From Burkholderiaceae bacterium (lineage in GTDB: Bacteria > Pseudomonadota > Gammaproteobacteria > Burkholderiales > Burkholderiaceae_C): 64,000 bases of DNA. Below are positions 26,505-34,790 of the stretch, one piece after another. Under the pieces are notes generated by a model. It was not told the origin of the DNA and ran no database searches. It was given only the letters and a program-made list of their open reading frames with translations. A program made the position numbers and the translations under genes. Where the stretch lies: NCBI GenBank assembly GCA_030123545.1, contig CP126124.1, forward strand, positions 2,108,001 to 2,172,000, written 5' to 3'. The stretch's first letter is position 1. Each line of letters begins with the position of its first letter.

Positions 26505-26564
26505 TGGCTGGATACCGCCGGTCTTGGATACCAACGTTGCGACTCAACCCGCGAGGAGAACGGC

Positions 26565-27572
26565 ATGGCCAACATCAATCCTGACAAGATCATGCAACTG
26601 GCGATGGGCTTTTGGGGCTCGAAGACGCTGCTGAGCGCGGTCGAGCTTGGCGTCTTCACCGAACTGGCGAAGGCGCCGGCCGATCGGGTCACGCTGCAGC
26701 GCAAACTCGGCCTGCACCCGCGCTCGGCCGACGACTTCCTCGACGCGCTGGTGTCGCTGGGGATGCTCGATCGGCAGAACGGCGTCTACCGCAACACGGC
26801 GGAGACCGACCTGTTTCTCGACAAGGCGAAGCCGACCTATGTCGCGGGATTGCTGGAGATGGCCAACGCGCGGCTGTACCCGTTTTGGGGATCGCTGACC
26901 GAGGGACTGAAGACCGGAGAGCCGCAGAACGAAGCCAAGTCGGGCGGCGATATATTCGACGCGATCTACCGCGATCCGGACAAGCTGCGTGGCTTTCTCG
27001 CGGCGATGAGCGGCATCAGCGGCGGCGCGGCGCATGCGATCGCCGAGAAGTTTCCATGGAAGCAGTACAAGACCTTCGCCGATGTCGGTACGGCCCAGGG
27101 CATGGTGCCGGTGACGATCGCGAACACGCATCCGCATCTGTCGGGCATCGGCTTCGACCTGCCGGTGGTGCGGCCGGTGTTCGAGGACTTCGTCGGTGGG
27201 CACGGCGTCTCGGCCCGGGTCAAGTTCCAGGCCGGGGACTTCTTCAAGGACGATCTGCCTAAGGCCGACGTGATCGTGATGGGGCACATCCTGCACGACT
27301 GGAGCCTGGACGAAAAGCGCCACCTGATCGCGAAGGCTTACGCGGCGCTGCCGAAGGGCGGTGTGCTGATCGCGTACGACGCGGTGATCGACGACGAGCG
27401 GCGCCAGAACGCGTTCGGCCTGCTGATGAGCCTGAACATGCTGATCGAGACCCGAGGCGGCAAGGACTACACCGGCGCCGACTGCCAGGGCTGGATGCGC
27501 GCTGCCGGTTTTGCGCAGACGAGGGTCGAGCCGCTGGTCGGACCCGATTCGATGGTGATCGGGGTGAAGTAA
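26565..27572 (+). CDS. SAM-dependent O-methyltransferase, dimerisation-domain class
   Basis: Looks like the bacterial acetylserotonin/caffeate-type O-methyltransferases. An N-terminal winged-helix dimerisation domain (FWGSKTLLSAVELGVFTELA, HPRSADDFLDALVSLGML) precedes a class I MT fold. The SAM site is DVGTAQGMVPVTIA, where most members have DVGGGxG. HILHDWSLDEK supplies a likely catalytic His, and FQAGDFFKDDLPKADV is the second SAM segment. 335 aa, normal. Follows the VOC gene; GAGGAG upstream. Confidence 0.8.
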   Translation: MANINPDKIMQLAMGFWGSKTLLSAVELGVFTELAKAPADRVTLQRKLGLHPRSADDFLDALVSLGMLDRQNGVYRNTAETDLFLDKAKPTYVAGLLEMANARLYPFWGSLTEGLKTGEPQNEAKSGGDIFDAIYRDPDKLRGFLAAMSGISGGAAHAIAEKFPWKQYKTFADVGTAQGMVPVTIANTHPHLSGIGFDLPVVRPVFEDFVGGHGVSARVKFQAGDFFKDDLPKADVIVMGHILHDWSLDEKRHLIAKAYAALPKGGVLIAYDAVIDDERRQNAFGLLMSLNMLIETRGGKDYTGADCQGWMRAAGFAQTRVEPLVGPDSMVIGVK

Positions 27573-27616
27573 ACGTCGCGGCATGAAGGACACGACGTGG
27601 CAGTCGGGGGTCAGTC

Positions 27617-29008
27617 ATGGACGAACGACTCGAAACAGACTATCTCGTCGTCGGCGCCGGGGCCGCCGGGATGGCCTTTACCGACGCGCTGCTTGATCAT
27701 TCCGACGCGACGGTCACGATCGTCGATCGCCGCCACGCTCCCGGCGGACACTGGATAGACGCTTACCCCTACGTACGCCTGCATCAACCTTCCGCCTTCT
27801 ACGGCGTCAGCTCGGTGCCGCTGGGCCACGACGCGCCCGATGTGGCTGGGACGAATGCCGGCTACTACGAACTGGCCGGCGCGGACGAGATCCGGGCCTA
27901 CTTCGCGCAGGTGATGCAGCGCCGCTTCCTGCCCAGCGGCCGTGTGCGCTATTTCCCGAGCAGCGAGTACCTGGGGGATGGGCGCTTTGCCTCCCGGCTT
28001 GCGCAGCAATCGTGGCAGGTGCGCGTGCGGCGCAAGCTCGTCGACACGACGTATCTCGAGGGCGAGTTTCCCGCAACGAGTGCGCCATCGTTCGAGGTAG
28101 CCGACGGCATCCGCTGCGTGCCGGCGGGCGAGATTGCGCGCATCGGGGAGCCTCCCGAGCGCTATGCCGTGATCGGCGCGGGCAAGACGGCGCTGGATGC
28201 CTGCGTCTGGCTGCTCGAGCAAGGTGTCCCCGCTTCGGCGATCCGCTGGATCAAGCCACGCGAGGCTTGGTGGCTGAACCGCCGCTTCCAGCAGCCGCTC
28301 GCGCTGCTGCCCGACTTCTATCGGGGCATGGCGCTCCAGTTCGAGGCCATGGCGCAGGCGACTTCGGTCCAGGATCTCTTTGCGCGCCTCGAAGCGCAGG
28401 GGTTCTTCGTTCGCATCGATCCCGGCGTCGCGCCCACCATGTTCCGTGGCGCTGTGATCAGCGAGGCCGAAGTCGCGCTTCTGCGCCAGATCCAGGACGT
28501 TGTCCGCCTGGGTTATGTGCGGCGCATCGAGCGCAACGAGATCGTGCTGGACGAAGGCCGCGTGCCGACGAGCGAGCAGACGGTGCATGTCCACTGCGCG
28601 TCGCGAGGGCTGCGGCGACGCTCGCTGCGCCCGATCTTCGAGGACGGGCGGGTGACCGTCCAGCCGTTCCTGTGGTCATTCGCCTGCTACCAGTTCGCGA
28701 TGCTGGGCGTGGTCGAGGCCACCGTGGAGAGCGACGAGGAGAAGAACCGCCTTTGTCCGCCGATCGCTTACTGGGACACGAACCGGGACTATCTGTCGGC
28801 GTTCCTTGCGGGACTTGCAAATCTCCAGGCGCAGGCCGCCTATCCGGCACTCGCGGGCTGGGCGAAGGCCACGCGGCTCAATCCGCTCGGCGGAATCGAT
28901 CTCTACCGCGACGCGCCGACCGTCATCGGCGCCCGTGAACGCATCAAGCGCTTCGGAGCCGCGGCCGCGGGCAATCTGGTCAAGCTCCTCAGGGCGAGTG
29001 CCGCTTAG
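27617..29008 (+). CDS. FAD-dependent oxidoreductase, flavin monooxygenase-like
   Basis: 463-aa flavoprotein. The FAD dinucleotide fold is VVGAGAAGMAFTDALL (GxGxxG) near residue 10. APGGHWIDAYPYVRLHQPSAFYGVSS resembles the flavin-containing monooxygenase/lysine hydroxylase group. A second Rossmann motif, YAVIGAGKTALDACVWL (residues 181-197), suggests NAD(P)H binding. No TM helix. It closes the VOC/O-MT/flavoprotein cluster, so a hydroxylase acting with the methyltransferase is plausible but not shown. Confidence 0.68.
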   Translation: MDERLETDYLVVGAGAAGMAFTDALLDHSDATVTIVDRRHAPGGHWIDAYPYVRLHQPSAFYGVSSVPLGHDAPDVAGTNAGYYELAGADEIRAYFAQVMQRRFLPSGRVRYFPSSEYLGDGRFASRLAQQSWQVRVRRKLVDTTYLEGEFPATSAPSFEVADGIRCVPAGEIARIGEPPERYAVIGAGKTALDACVWLLEQGVPASAIRWIKPREAWWLNRRFQQPLALLPDFYRGMALQFEAMAQATSVQDLFARLEAQGFFVRIDPGVAPTMFRGAVISEAEVALLRQIQDVVRLGYVRRIERNEIVLDEGRVPTSEQTVHVHCASRGLRRRSLRPIFEDGRVTVQPFLWSFACYQFAMLGVVEATVESDEEKNRLCPPIAYWDTNRDYLSAFLAGLANLQAQAAYPALAGWAKATRLNPLGGIDLYRDAPTVIGARERIKRFGAAAAGNLVKLLRASAA

Positions 29009-29055
29009 GGGCAGCGCTCAAAGCTCGTGCAAGCCCGAATGGCATGAAGCCGTGC

Positions 29056-29430
29056 TGAATGGACTTACCCCGGTTCCACGGACACGACGGGACTGCGTTG
29101 CTGGGCTACTCCGATTGAGTATGGCTGATATGGTCGTGCCCGGCTGCAGGGTTATCCAACGGGCTTGTCCACAGGTGCGAAGCAGCCGTTGGGTAACCCG
29201 TCTTCGCCGGCACCATCGTTGCGCAGCACCTTGTGGAGGTGCTCGCGTTCGAAGTTCACAGGCGACTTCTGACCCAGGCCGCTATGGCGCCGGCGCGGGT
29301 TGTACCAGCCCTCGATCCACGTGAAGATCTCCATGCGCGCCTGCTGCGCGAAGGGCTTCCAGACGCGGCGGTCGATCAACTCGCACTCCAGGCTCGCGAA
29401 GAAGCTCTCGGCCATGGCGTTGTCGTAGCC
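29056..29430 (-). mobile_element. Remnant of an IS3-family insertion sequence (3' end)
   Basis: A truncated IS. The + strand at 29056-29084 resembles an IS3-type terminal repeat (TGAATGGACTTACCCC). Inside it, 29152-29430 on the - strand encodes the C-terminus of an IS3 OrfB integrase: YDNAMAESFFASLECELIDR, then WIEGWYNPRRRHSGLG, containing the last acidic residue of the DDE triad. Upstream of YDNAMAES the match stops abruptly near 29,430. OrfA and most of OrfB are missing, so it cannot transpose by itself. Confidence 0.8.
29152..29430 (-). pseudogene. Truncated IS3-family transposase OrfB (C-terminal part)
   Basis: Carries the rve-domain tail with the DDE Glu (NAMAESFFASLECELI) and the HSGLGQKSPVNFEREH signature. 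The reading frame stays open upstream to 29,820 but is not transposase-like there and overlaps the lipoprotein gene. An imperfect inverted repeat (GGGTTATCCAACGGGC / GCCGTTGGGTAACCC, 29151-29203) covers its end. Confidence 0.8.
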
Positions 29431-29533
29431 CGAGGGCGATGGTCTGAAAACTTCGGTTCGAACCGGGGAACCGGCCACTGTGTTCGCGCAGGCAATGATG
29501 GCAATATGGGATGTTGGCAGTCGTGAGGTGTCG

Positions 29534-30181
29534 ATGTCGATCAGGCAATGCGCGAGGGATGGCGAACAGGGCCCGGCCAGCAACGGGCCTGCCGGGGGAC
29601 TATTGTGTCTCGCGAGGTACCGTCCCATCTTCCTTGCGCTTTCCTGCGCGGCGCTGTGTGCCTGTTCCGCGCTGCTGCCGCGAGCCAGCACCGATACACC
29701 CGCGGGTTTCGACAGTTTCGAACAAGCGGCTGCGGCGGCGCAGCGGATCGTGGCCCTGCAAACGCACACCTCGGAACTCAAGAACATCGGTTTCGACCCG
29801 GTCGCCGGGCACAATGTCACGCTGATCCCCTACCCCGAGATCGTGGGGCGGCTGGCGCCCAATCCGGGTGTGCCGCTTGCCAAACTCGATCCCGGCATCC
29901 GCCAGTGCATCGAGGCCCAGATCGCCTGCCGCGGCTACCAGTTTCACTTTGATCGGCAGCATCGCCAGCGCGAAGGCAATTTCTGGCTCGACCTTTTGAA
30001 TTTCCACCGTACCACGAAGGTGACGGGGTGGTGGTTTGATGCATTGATCGTGATCAGCGGCGACACCGTGCTGTTTCGCAACTTTGCGGGGCAAGCGTAT
30101 ACCGACCGGATCGAACAACAGAACAATCCGCTCGGCCCGTTGCAGTCGGGCGCAGGTGCCGCCGCTGTCGCGGTGCATTGA
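29534..30181 (+). CDS. Putative lipoprotein of unknown function
   Basis: I do not recognise this family. A hydrophobic segment ending CAALCACS is a plausible lipobox at about residues 32-45, so the mature protein would be outer-membrane or periplasmic. Downstream contains VALQTHTSELKNIGFDP, CIEAQIACRGYQFHF and a WWFDALIVISGDTVLFRNFAG block. The start at 29534 (MSIRQCARDGEQ) has GAGGTG upstream; 29480 is an alternative. It begins about 100 bp beyond the IS remnant. Confidence 0.5.
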   Translation: MSIRQCARDGEQGPASNGPAGGLLCLARYRPIFLALSCAALCACSALLPRASTDTPAGFDSFEQAAAAAQRIVALQTHTSELKNIGFDPVAGHNVTLIPYPEIVGRLAPNPGVPLAKLDPGIRQCIEAQIACRGYQFHFDRQHRQREGNFWLDLLNFHRTTKVTGWWFDALIVISGDTVLFRNFAGQAYTDRIEQQNNPLGPLQSGAGAAAVAVH

Positions 30182-30295
30182 CGTTATCTCGTGGACCATT
30201 GAGCTGAGCGTTCGGCTCAATGGCACCCACGGTGTCACGGTCTGCGCAGCCATCAAGGAGAAAATTGGCTTGGAGCCCATGTTTGACGGGCACTA

Positions 30296-30318
30296 TTTGC
30301 TATATGTTCGATAGCAAA
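30296..30318. repeat. GCTAT-N7-ATAGC element upstream of rlmB
   Basis: Perfect 8-bp arms TTTGCTAT/ATAGCAAA around the 7-nt spacer atgttcg. AGCCCAT lies 18 bp from the inner arm on the left, exactly as in the tadA copy, so both share a conserved tail. Confidence 0.85.
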
Positions 30319-30341
30319 AGCCCAACGCCGATAATCTGAAC

Positions 30342-31094
30342 ATGTCTTCTTCCAAGGTGCTTTTCGGCTTCCACGCCGTCGGCGTGCGCCTCAAGACCGC
30401 GCCGCAGTCGATCATCGAAGTGCTGCACGACCCGTCGCGCCGCGATGCGCGGATGCGCCAGTTCCTGGAGCGCGCTGCCGAGGCGGGTGTGCGGCTGATC
30501 GAGGCCGACAGCCTGCGCATCGCCAAACTTGCCGGAACTCACGGCCACCAGGGCGTGGCGGCGCGGGTGCAGCCGATCGGGCCCATTCATTCGCTTGATG
30601 CGTTGCTCGACGGGCTTGCCGCGCCGGCACTGCTGCTGGTGCTCGACGGCGTGACCGATCCGCACAATCTCGGCGCCTGCCTGCGCGTGGCGGACGGCGC
30701 TGGCGCGCAGGCCGTGATCGCACCGAAGGACCATGCCTGCGGCATCAACGCCACCGTGGCCAAGGTCGCCAGCGGCGCGGCCGAGACCGTGCCGTACTTC
30801 ATGGTCACGAACCTGGCGCGCACGCTGGGCGAGTTGAAGGAGCGCAGCATCTGGGTCATCGGCACCGCTGGCGACGCCGACAAGAGCCTGTACGAGGCCG
30901 ATCTGAAGGGGCCCACCGCGCTGGTGCTGGGCGCCGAAGGCGCCGGTATGCGTCAGCTCACACGCAAGACCTGCGACGCGCTGGTGCGCATTCCGATGGC
31001 CGGCGCGGTCGAGAGCCTGAACGTTTCGGTGGCCAGCGGCATCTGCCTGTACGAGGCGCTGCGTCAGCGCGGCGCGGCAAGTCCAGGCGGGTGA
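30342..31094 (+). CDS. rlmB: 23S rRNA (guanosine(2251)-2'-O)-methyltransferase RlmB
   Basis: SpoU-family 2'-O-methyltransferase with the trefoil-knot fold. The 250-aa protein has an N-terminal ribosomal-protein L7-like substrate-binding domain (KVLFGFHAVGVRLK) and the SpoU motifs: LDGVTDPHNLGACLRVADGAG (motif 1), LVLGAEGAGM (motif 2), and IPMAGAVESLNVSVASGI (motif 3). All motifs are intact. A GCTAT-N7-ATAGC element lies 24 bp upstream of the ATG. It is flanked by the orphan lipoprotein and by the MFS operon running the opposite way. Confidence 0.95.
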   Translation: MSSSKVLFGFHAVGVRLKTAPQSIIEVLHDPSRRDARMRQFLERAAEAGVRLIEADSLRIAKLAGTHGHQGVAARVQPIGPIHSLDALLDGLAAPALLLVLDGVTDPHNLGACLRVADGAGAQAVIAPKDHACGINATVAKVASGAAETVPYFMVTNLARTLGELKERSIWVIGTAGDADKSLYEADLKGPTALVLGAEGAGMRQLTRKTCDALVRIPMAGAVESLNVSVASGICLYEALRQRGAASPGG

Positions 31095-31180
31095 GCCCCA
31101 TCCGGGCGGACTGATCGCAGCCGGCCGTCCGCCCGACGGTGACACGACCGGGTTGCATCACGGCCGAAACGCCGGCGAGT

Positions 31181-32614
31181 TCAGGGTGTTGCCAGCGGCT
31201 TGTCGCCGGTCTTTAGTTCCGCGCGCATCAACGCGCCGCACAGCACGGCCGCGGCCGCAAACAGCGCGCCCACGCCGAACGCCAGTTGGAAGCCGCCGTT
31301 GAGCGCGGCAATGGCGCTGCGGCCCTGTTCCGCCAGCGCGGCCGTGCGAGCCGAAGCGAGGCTGGCCAGCACCGCCAACCCCAGCGCGCCGCCCAGCACG
31401 AACGCGGTATTCACCAGGCCGGACGCCAATCCCGCGTCGGCGGGCGCCACGTCGTTCATCGCCGCCATCAGCATCGGGTTGAAGGCAATGCCCGCGCCCA
31501 GGCCGAGCAACAGCATTCCCGGCAGCACGTCCAGCAGGAAGCCGCCGTTCAGCGGCGCGCGCGCGAACAACAGCAGGCCAAGCGTGGCCAGCGTCAGACC
31601 GGCCGCCAGCGGCGGGCGAATGCCCCAGCGCATCACCAGCATGGCCGACCAGCCGAGCGACAAGGCCGCCATCAGCAGGTTGGCCGGCAGAAAGGCCAGG
31701 CCCACCTGCATCGGCGTGTAGCCCAGCACCTGCTGCAGGTACAGCGCCGACATGAAGAACCACGCGAACATGCCTGCGGACCAGAGCACGGCGCAGAGGT
31801 TGGACACCGTGATGTTGCGCAGCCGAAACAGCGAGAGCGGCACCAGCGGATGCGCCGAGCGCGACTCGATCGCGAGAAACAGCGCCATGAGCAGAGCGGC
31901 CACGCCCAGCAGGCCCAGCGTCTGCATCGACCCCCAGCCCGCCTCGTTGCCGTCCACCACGCCGTAGACGGCGAGCATCAGCGACAGCGTCACGGTGACG
32001 GCGCCCGCGACATCCAGCCGTTCGCCGCGGCCCGCGGCTCTTGAAGTCGGCAACAGCGCCCGGCTGGCGACGTACACGGCCACGCCGATCGGCAGGTTGA
32101 CCAGAAAGATCCAGTGCCAGCCCAGGCCGTCGGTGAGCAGGCCGCCCAGCAACACGCCCAGGCTGCCGCCGCCCGCGCACACGAAGCCGTACACGCCCAT
32201 CGCGCGGGTGCGCTCGCCGGTTTCGGTGAACAGGTTCATGATCAGCGACAGCGCCACGGCCGACACCACCGCGCCGCCCAGCCCCTGGATCGCGCGCGCC
32301 GCCACCAGCACCCCTTGCGAGCCCGCCAGCCCGCAGACCAGCGACGCCAGCGTGAAGAACGCCAGCCCGGCCCGGAACACGCGGCGATGCCCGTACAGGT
32401 CGCCCAGCCGTCCGCCCAGCAACAGGCAGCCGCCAAAGGTGAGCATATAGGCATTGACCACCCACACCAGCGAGGTCTCGGTGAAGCCCAGGTCGGAGCG
32501 GATCGAAGGCAGGGCAACATTCACGATGGTGCTGTCGAGCACGATCATCAATTCGCCCAGACAAAGCACGATCAACGCCAGCCAGCGATGCCGTGCACGG
32601 TCGGCGCTGTTCAT
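31181..32614 (-). CDS. MFS transporter, DHA2 (EmrB/QacA) drug-efflux type
   Basis: Proton-driven efflux pump with about 14 TM helices. GELMIVLDSTIVNVALPSI is the DHA2-type start (D-x3-VNVAL), LVWVVNAYMLTFGGCLLLGGRLGD motif A, and GWHWIFLVNLPIGV the typical segment after TM5. The ATG at 32614 (MNSADRARHRW) gives 477 aa; the open frame continues upstream into the VOC remnant. It is the last gene of a - strand unit that begins with DUF1428 at 34718. The export substrate is unknown. Confidence 0.85.
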   Translation of the reverse strand: MNSADRARHRWLALIVLCLGELMIVLDSTIVNVALPSIRSDLGFTETSLVWVVNAYMLTFGGCLLLGGRLGDLYGHRRVFRAGLAFFTLASLVCGLAGSQGVLVAARAIQGLGGAVVSAVALSLIMNLFTETGERTRAMGVYGFVCAGGGSLGVLLGGLLTDGLGWHWIFLVNLPIGVAVYVASRALLPTSRAAGRGERLDVAGAVTVTLSLMLAVYGVVDGNEAGWGSMQTLGLLGVAALLMALFLAIESRSAHPLVPLSLFRLRNITVSNLCAVLWSAGMFAWFFMSALYLQQVLGYTPMQVGLAFLPANLLMAALSLGWSAMLVMRWGIRPPLAAGLTLATLGLLLFARAPLNGGFLLDVLPGMLLLGLGAGIAFNPMLMAAMNDVAPADAGLASGLVNTAFVLGGALGLAVLASLASARTAALAEQGRSAIAALNGGFQLAFGVGALFAAAAVLCGALMRAELKTGDKPLATP

Positions 32615-32624
32615 CGGGGGGCGA

Positions 32625-32837
32625 CTACTGCATCGAATGCAGGCCGAGGCAGTTGCCTTCGGTATCGACCACGAGCGCAATGTGCCCGTGCGGAGCAATC
32701 GAAAACTTGGGCTTGAACACCTTGCCGCCTGCGGCCTCGACGCGGCCCTGCTCCACCGCGCAATCGTCGCGGGCGAAATACACCAGTGTGCCGCCGCCGC
32801 CCGAAGGAACGCTCCGGGCCGTCACTGACGAAGCGCA
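32625..32837 (-). pseudogene. Frameshifted, N-terminally truncated VOC/glyoxalase remnant
   Basis: The - strand here encodes the C-terminal end of a VOC protein (GGGTLVYFARDD, then PHGHIALVVDTEGNCLGLHSMQ). The preceding residues SDGPERSFG lie in another frame. Removing one C in the GGGCGG run near 32,803 restores a continuous SFGGGGTLVYF. The first half of a VOC domain is missing. Its stop is 11 bp before the MFS start, so the remnant forms part of the operon transcript. Confidence 0.7.
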
Positions 32838-32870
32838 TGAGAATCAGCGCTCATTCGATCGTGGTCCGCG

Positions 32871-33317
32871 TTAGCCCGGAATGTCGGGCTCCACGAGCGC
32901 GGCCAGTTGCGTCAGCGAATCCTGCCAGCCCAGGTAACACATCTCCAGCGGAATGGCCGGCGGGATGCCGGTCTGGGTGATGGCCAGGTCGGTGCCGCAA
33001 CTCACCGGCCTGAGTCTCACGGTCACTTCCAGAACGCCGGGCAGGTTCGGATCGTCGAACCGGTCCGTGTAGCGGATCAGTTCGCCTGCAACGAGTTCAA
33101 GGTATTCGCCGCCGAATGAGTGTCCGTTGCCGGTGCTGAAGTTGCGAAACGACATGCGGAACGTGCCGCCGACGCGGGCCTCCATCTGCTGGACCGCGCA
33201 GGTGAATCCGTGCGGCGGCAGCCATTTGGCCATCGCTTCTGCCTCCAGAAAGGCGCGATACACCTTCTCGGGCTTGGCACGCAGCACGCGGTGAAGGCGG
33301 ACGGTTCGGTCGGACAT
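32871..33317 (-). CDS. AHSA1/SRPBCC-family protein
   Basis: A 148-aa START-fold protein of the Aha1-like SRPBCC branch: RVLRAKPEKVYRAFLEAEAMAKWLPPHGF at the N-terminus, then VGGTFRMSFRN and GEYLELVAGELIRYTDRFDD. Such small proteins bind hydrophobic ligands and often accompany VOC proteins, DUF1428 and stress operons. ATG at 33317. It lies between a VOC gene (33,372) and the VOC remnant, all on the - strand. Confidence 0.85.
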   Translation of the reverse strand: MSDRTVRLHRVLRAKPEKVYRAFLEAEAMAKWLPPHGFTCAVQQMEARVGGTFRMSFRNFSTGNGHSFGGEYLELVAGELIRYTDRFDDPNLPGVLEVTVRLRPVSCGTDLAITQTGIPPAIPLEMCYLGWQDSLTQLAALVEPDIPG

Positions 33318-33371
33318 CAGGAACTCCTCAGGGGGGTGGATTGCGAAGCAAGACTCGCCGAGGCGCGCTAC

Positions 33372-33857
33372 TCAGCCGCGCCGCGCCGCCTCGATCGCCG
33401 CGACGTCGATTTTTTTCATCTGCATCATCGCGTCGAACGCGCGCTTGGCGGCGGCGCGATCGGAACCAGTGAATGCTTCCATCAAAACCACCGGCGTGAT
33501 CTGCCATGAAAGGCCCCATTTGTCCTTGCACCAGCCGCACTCGCTCTCCTGGCCGCCGTTACCGATGATCGCGTTCCAGTAGTGATCGGTTTCGGCTTGA
33601 TCGGTGGTGGCGACCTGAAACGAAAACGCCTCGCTGTGCTTGAACGCCGGGCCACCGTTGAGCCCGATGCAGGGAATGCCCAGAACCGTGAACTCGATCG
33701 TCAGCACATCGCCCTGCTTGCCGGAAGGGTAGTCGCCCGGTGCGCGATGTACCGCGCCGACCGATGAATCGGGGAAGGTGGCGGCGTAAAAGCGTGCCGC
33801 TTCTTCGGCATCACGGTCGTACCAAAGGCAGATCGTGTTCTTGGCTGGGGTCGTCAT
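33372..33857 (-). CDS. VOC-family protein, PhnB/3-demethylubiquinone methyltransferase-like fold
   Basis: A 161-aa VOC protein (TICLWYDRDAEEAARFYAATFPDSSV, then GIPCIGLNGGPAFKHSEAFSFQV). The C-terminal GQESECGWCKDKWGLSWQITP is typical of this small family, which pfam names after a ubiquinone methyltransferase but whose members lack a SAM site. Function unknown; possibly antibiotic or electrophile binding. Adjacent to another VOC gene 15 bp upstream. Confidence 0.82.
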   Translation of the reverse strand: MTTPAKNTICLWYDRDAEEAARFYAATFPDSSVGAVHRAPGDYPSGKQGDVLTIEFTVLGIPCIGLNGGPAFKHSEAFSFQVATTDQAETDHYWNAIIGNGGQESECGWCKDKWGLSWQITPVVLMEAFTGSDRAAAKRAFDAMMQMKKIDVAAIEAARRG

Positions 33858-33872
33858 GGCGTTTCTCCAGGT

Positions 33873-34310
33873 TCAGGCGGCTTGCGCAACGTTGACCATC
33901 CACGGCGTGCCGAAGCGGTCTCTGGTCATGCCGAAGCCCTTCGACCAGAAGGTGGCGGCGTAGGGCATTACGGTCTGGCCGCCTTTGCTGAGCGCATCGA
34001 ACAGGCGCTGCCCTTCAGCCACGTCGGCGGCCTGAATCGACACCCACAGGCCCTGCGGCGGCTGATAGCCGCCGCAGGTTTCGTCGGCGCCGGGCATGGC
34101 GTCGGAACCCATCAGCGACTGCTCCGCGATCTGCAGGTGCACGTGCATGACGCGGCTCTTCGCCGATTCGGAAAGGGGAGGCATGTTTTCCGAAGCCGGA
34201 ATCTCGCCGAAGCTGCTTTGGTGGACGATGGTGCCTTTGAACAGCCCGGCGTAGAAGGCAAAGGCCTCGGCGCAGTTGCCGTCGAAATTGAGGTAGGGCG
34301 TGAATTGCAT
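33873..34310 (-). CDS. VOC-family glyoxalase-like protein (PhnB-type)
   Basis: A 145-aa protein of the PhnB-like VOC group: MQFTPYLNFDGNCAEAFAFYAGLFKGTI at the N-terminus, MHVHLQIAEQSLMGSDAMPG in the middle, and MTRDRFGTPWMVNVAQ at the end. It shares its general fold, though not close sequence, with the gene downstream, giving three VOC members (one broken) in this operon. Spacing of 15 bp to the downstream gene indicates cotranscription. Confidence 0.85.
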   Translation of the reverse strand: MQFTPYLNFDGNCAEAFAFYAGLFKGTIVHQSSFGEIPASENMPPLSESAKSRVMHVHLQIAEQSLMGSDAMPGADETCGGYQPPQGLWVSIQAADVAEGQRLFDALSKGGQTVMPYAATFWSKGFGMTRDRFGTPWMVNVAQAA

Positions 34311-34364
34311 CAGGGTCTCCTGGGGTTGGGGTGATGCGTGATTGATCGGTGTGCGCAGCTTCGG

Positions 34365-34718
34365 CTACGCATTCACCAGCACGCGAAAGCCGCCGAAGAT
34401 CATGCGCCGCAGGTCGAACGGCATTTCCTTGGGGCAGCGCGGGTCTTCCATGAAGGCTTTCATGCCGGCGTCGCGGGCCTCGCGCGAGGGCCAGACCACC
34501 CAGGAGAACACCACGGTTTCGTCATCCTTGCGCTGCACGGCCATCGGCATCGAGGTGAGCTTGCCGTCGGGCACGTCGTCGCCCCAGCACTCGATGACCT
34601 CGACTGCGCCGTGTTCCTTGAACAGCCGCGCCCCTTCGCTCGCGACCTGGCAGTAGGCCTCTTTGTTGGCGCTGGGAACGGCAAGCAGAAAGCCATCGAC
34701 GTAGGCATCTGATTTCAT
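34365..34718 (-). CDS. DUF1428 family protein
   Basis: A 117-aa ferredoxin-like-fold protein. DAYVDGFLLAVPSANKEAYCQ, FKEHGAVEVIECWGDDVPDGKLTSMPMAV and CPKEMPFDLRRMIFGGFRVLV are the conserved blocks of DUF1428 (YbaA-like). First gene of the - strand operon that ends with the MFS pump. The predicted promoter (AATCAA/CTTATA on the + strand, 34769-34774 and 34747-34752) overlaps the divergent tetR promoter. No catalytic role is known. Confidence 0.88.
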   Translation of the reverse strand: MKSDAYVDGFLLAVPSANKEAYCQVASEGARLFKEHGAVEVIECWGDDVPDGKLTSMPMAVQRKDDETVVFSWVVWPSREARDAGMKAFMEDPRCPKEMPFDLRRMIFGGFRVLVNA

Positions 34719-34738
34719 GGTGCAACTCCATTGTGGAC

Positions 34739-34748
34739 AGTGTACACT
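34739..34748. promoter_or_regulatory. AGTGTACACT palindrome, candidate TetR operator
   Basis: Perfect 10-bp palindrome in the DUF1428/tetR divergent region, directly beside the -10 box of the - strand promoter (CTTATA, 34747-34752 on +). Binding of a TetR-type repressor here would block that promoter. Confidence 0.55.
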
Positions 34749-34753
34749 TATAC

Positions 34754-34781
34754 TTGCATGGCGCGAAGAATCAAGTAATAC
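34754..34781 (+). promoter_or_regulatory. Sigma70-like promoter of the tetR gene
   Basis: TTGCAT (34754-34759), 16-nt spacer, TAATAC (34776-34781), ten bp before the GTG start. It overlaps the divergent promoter for the DUF1428 operon. Confidence 0.5.
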
Positions 34782-34790
34782 CTTGTAAAC

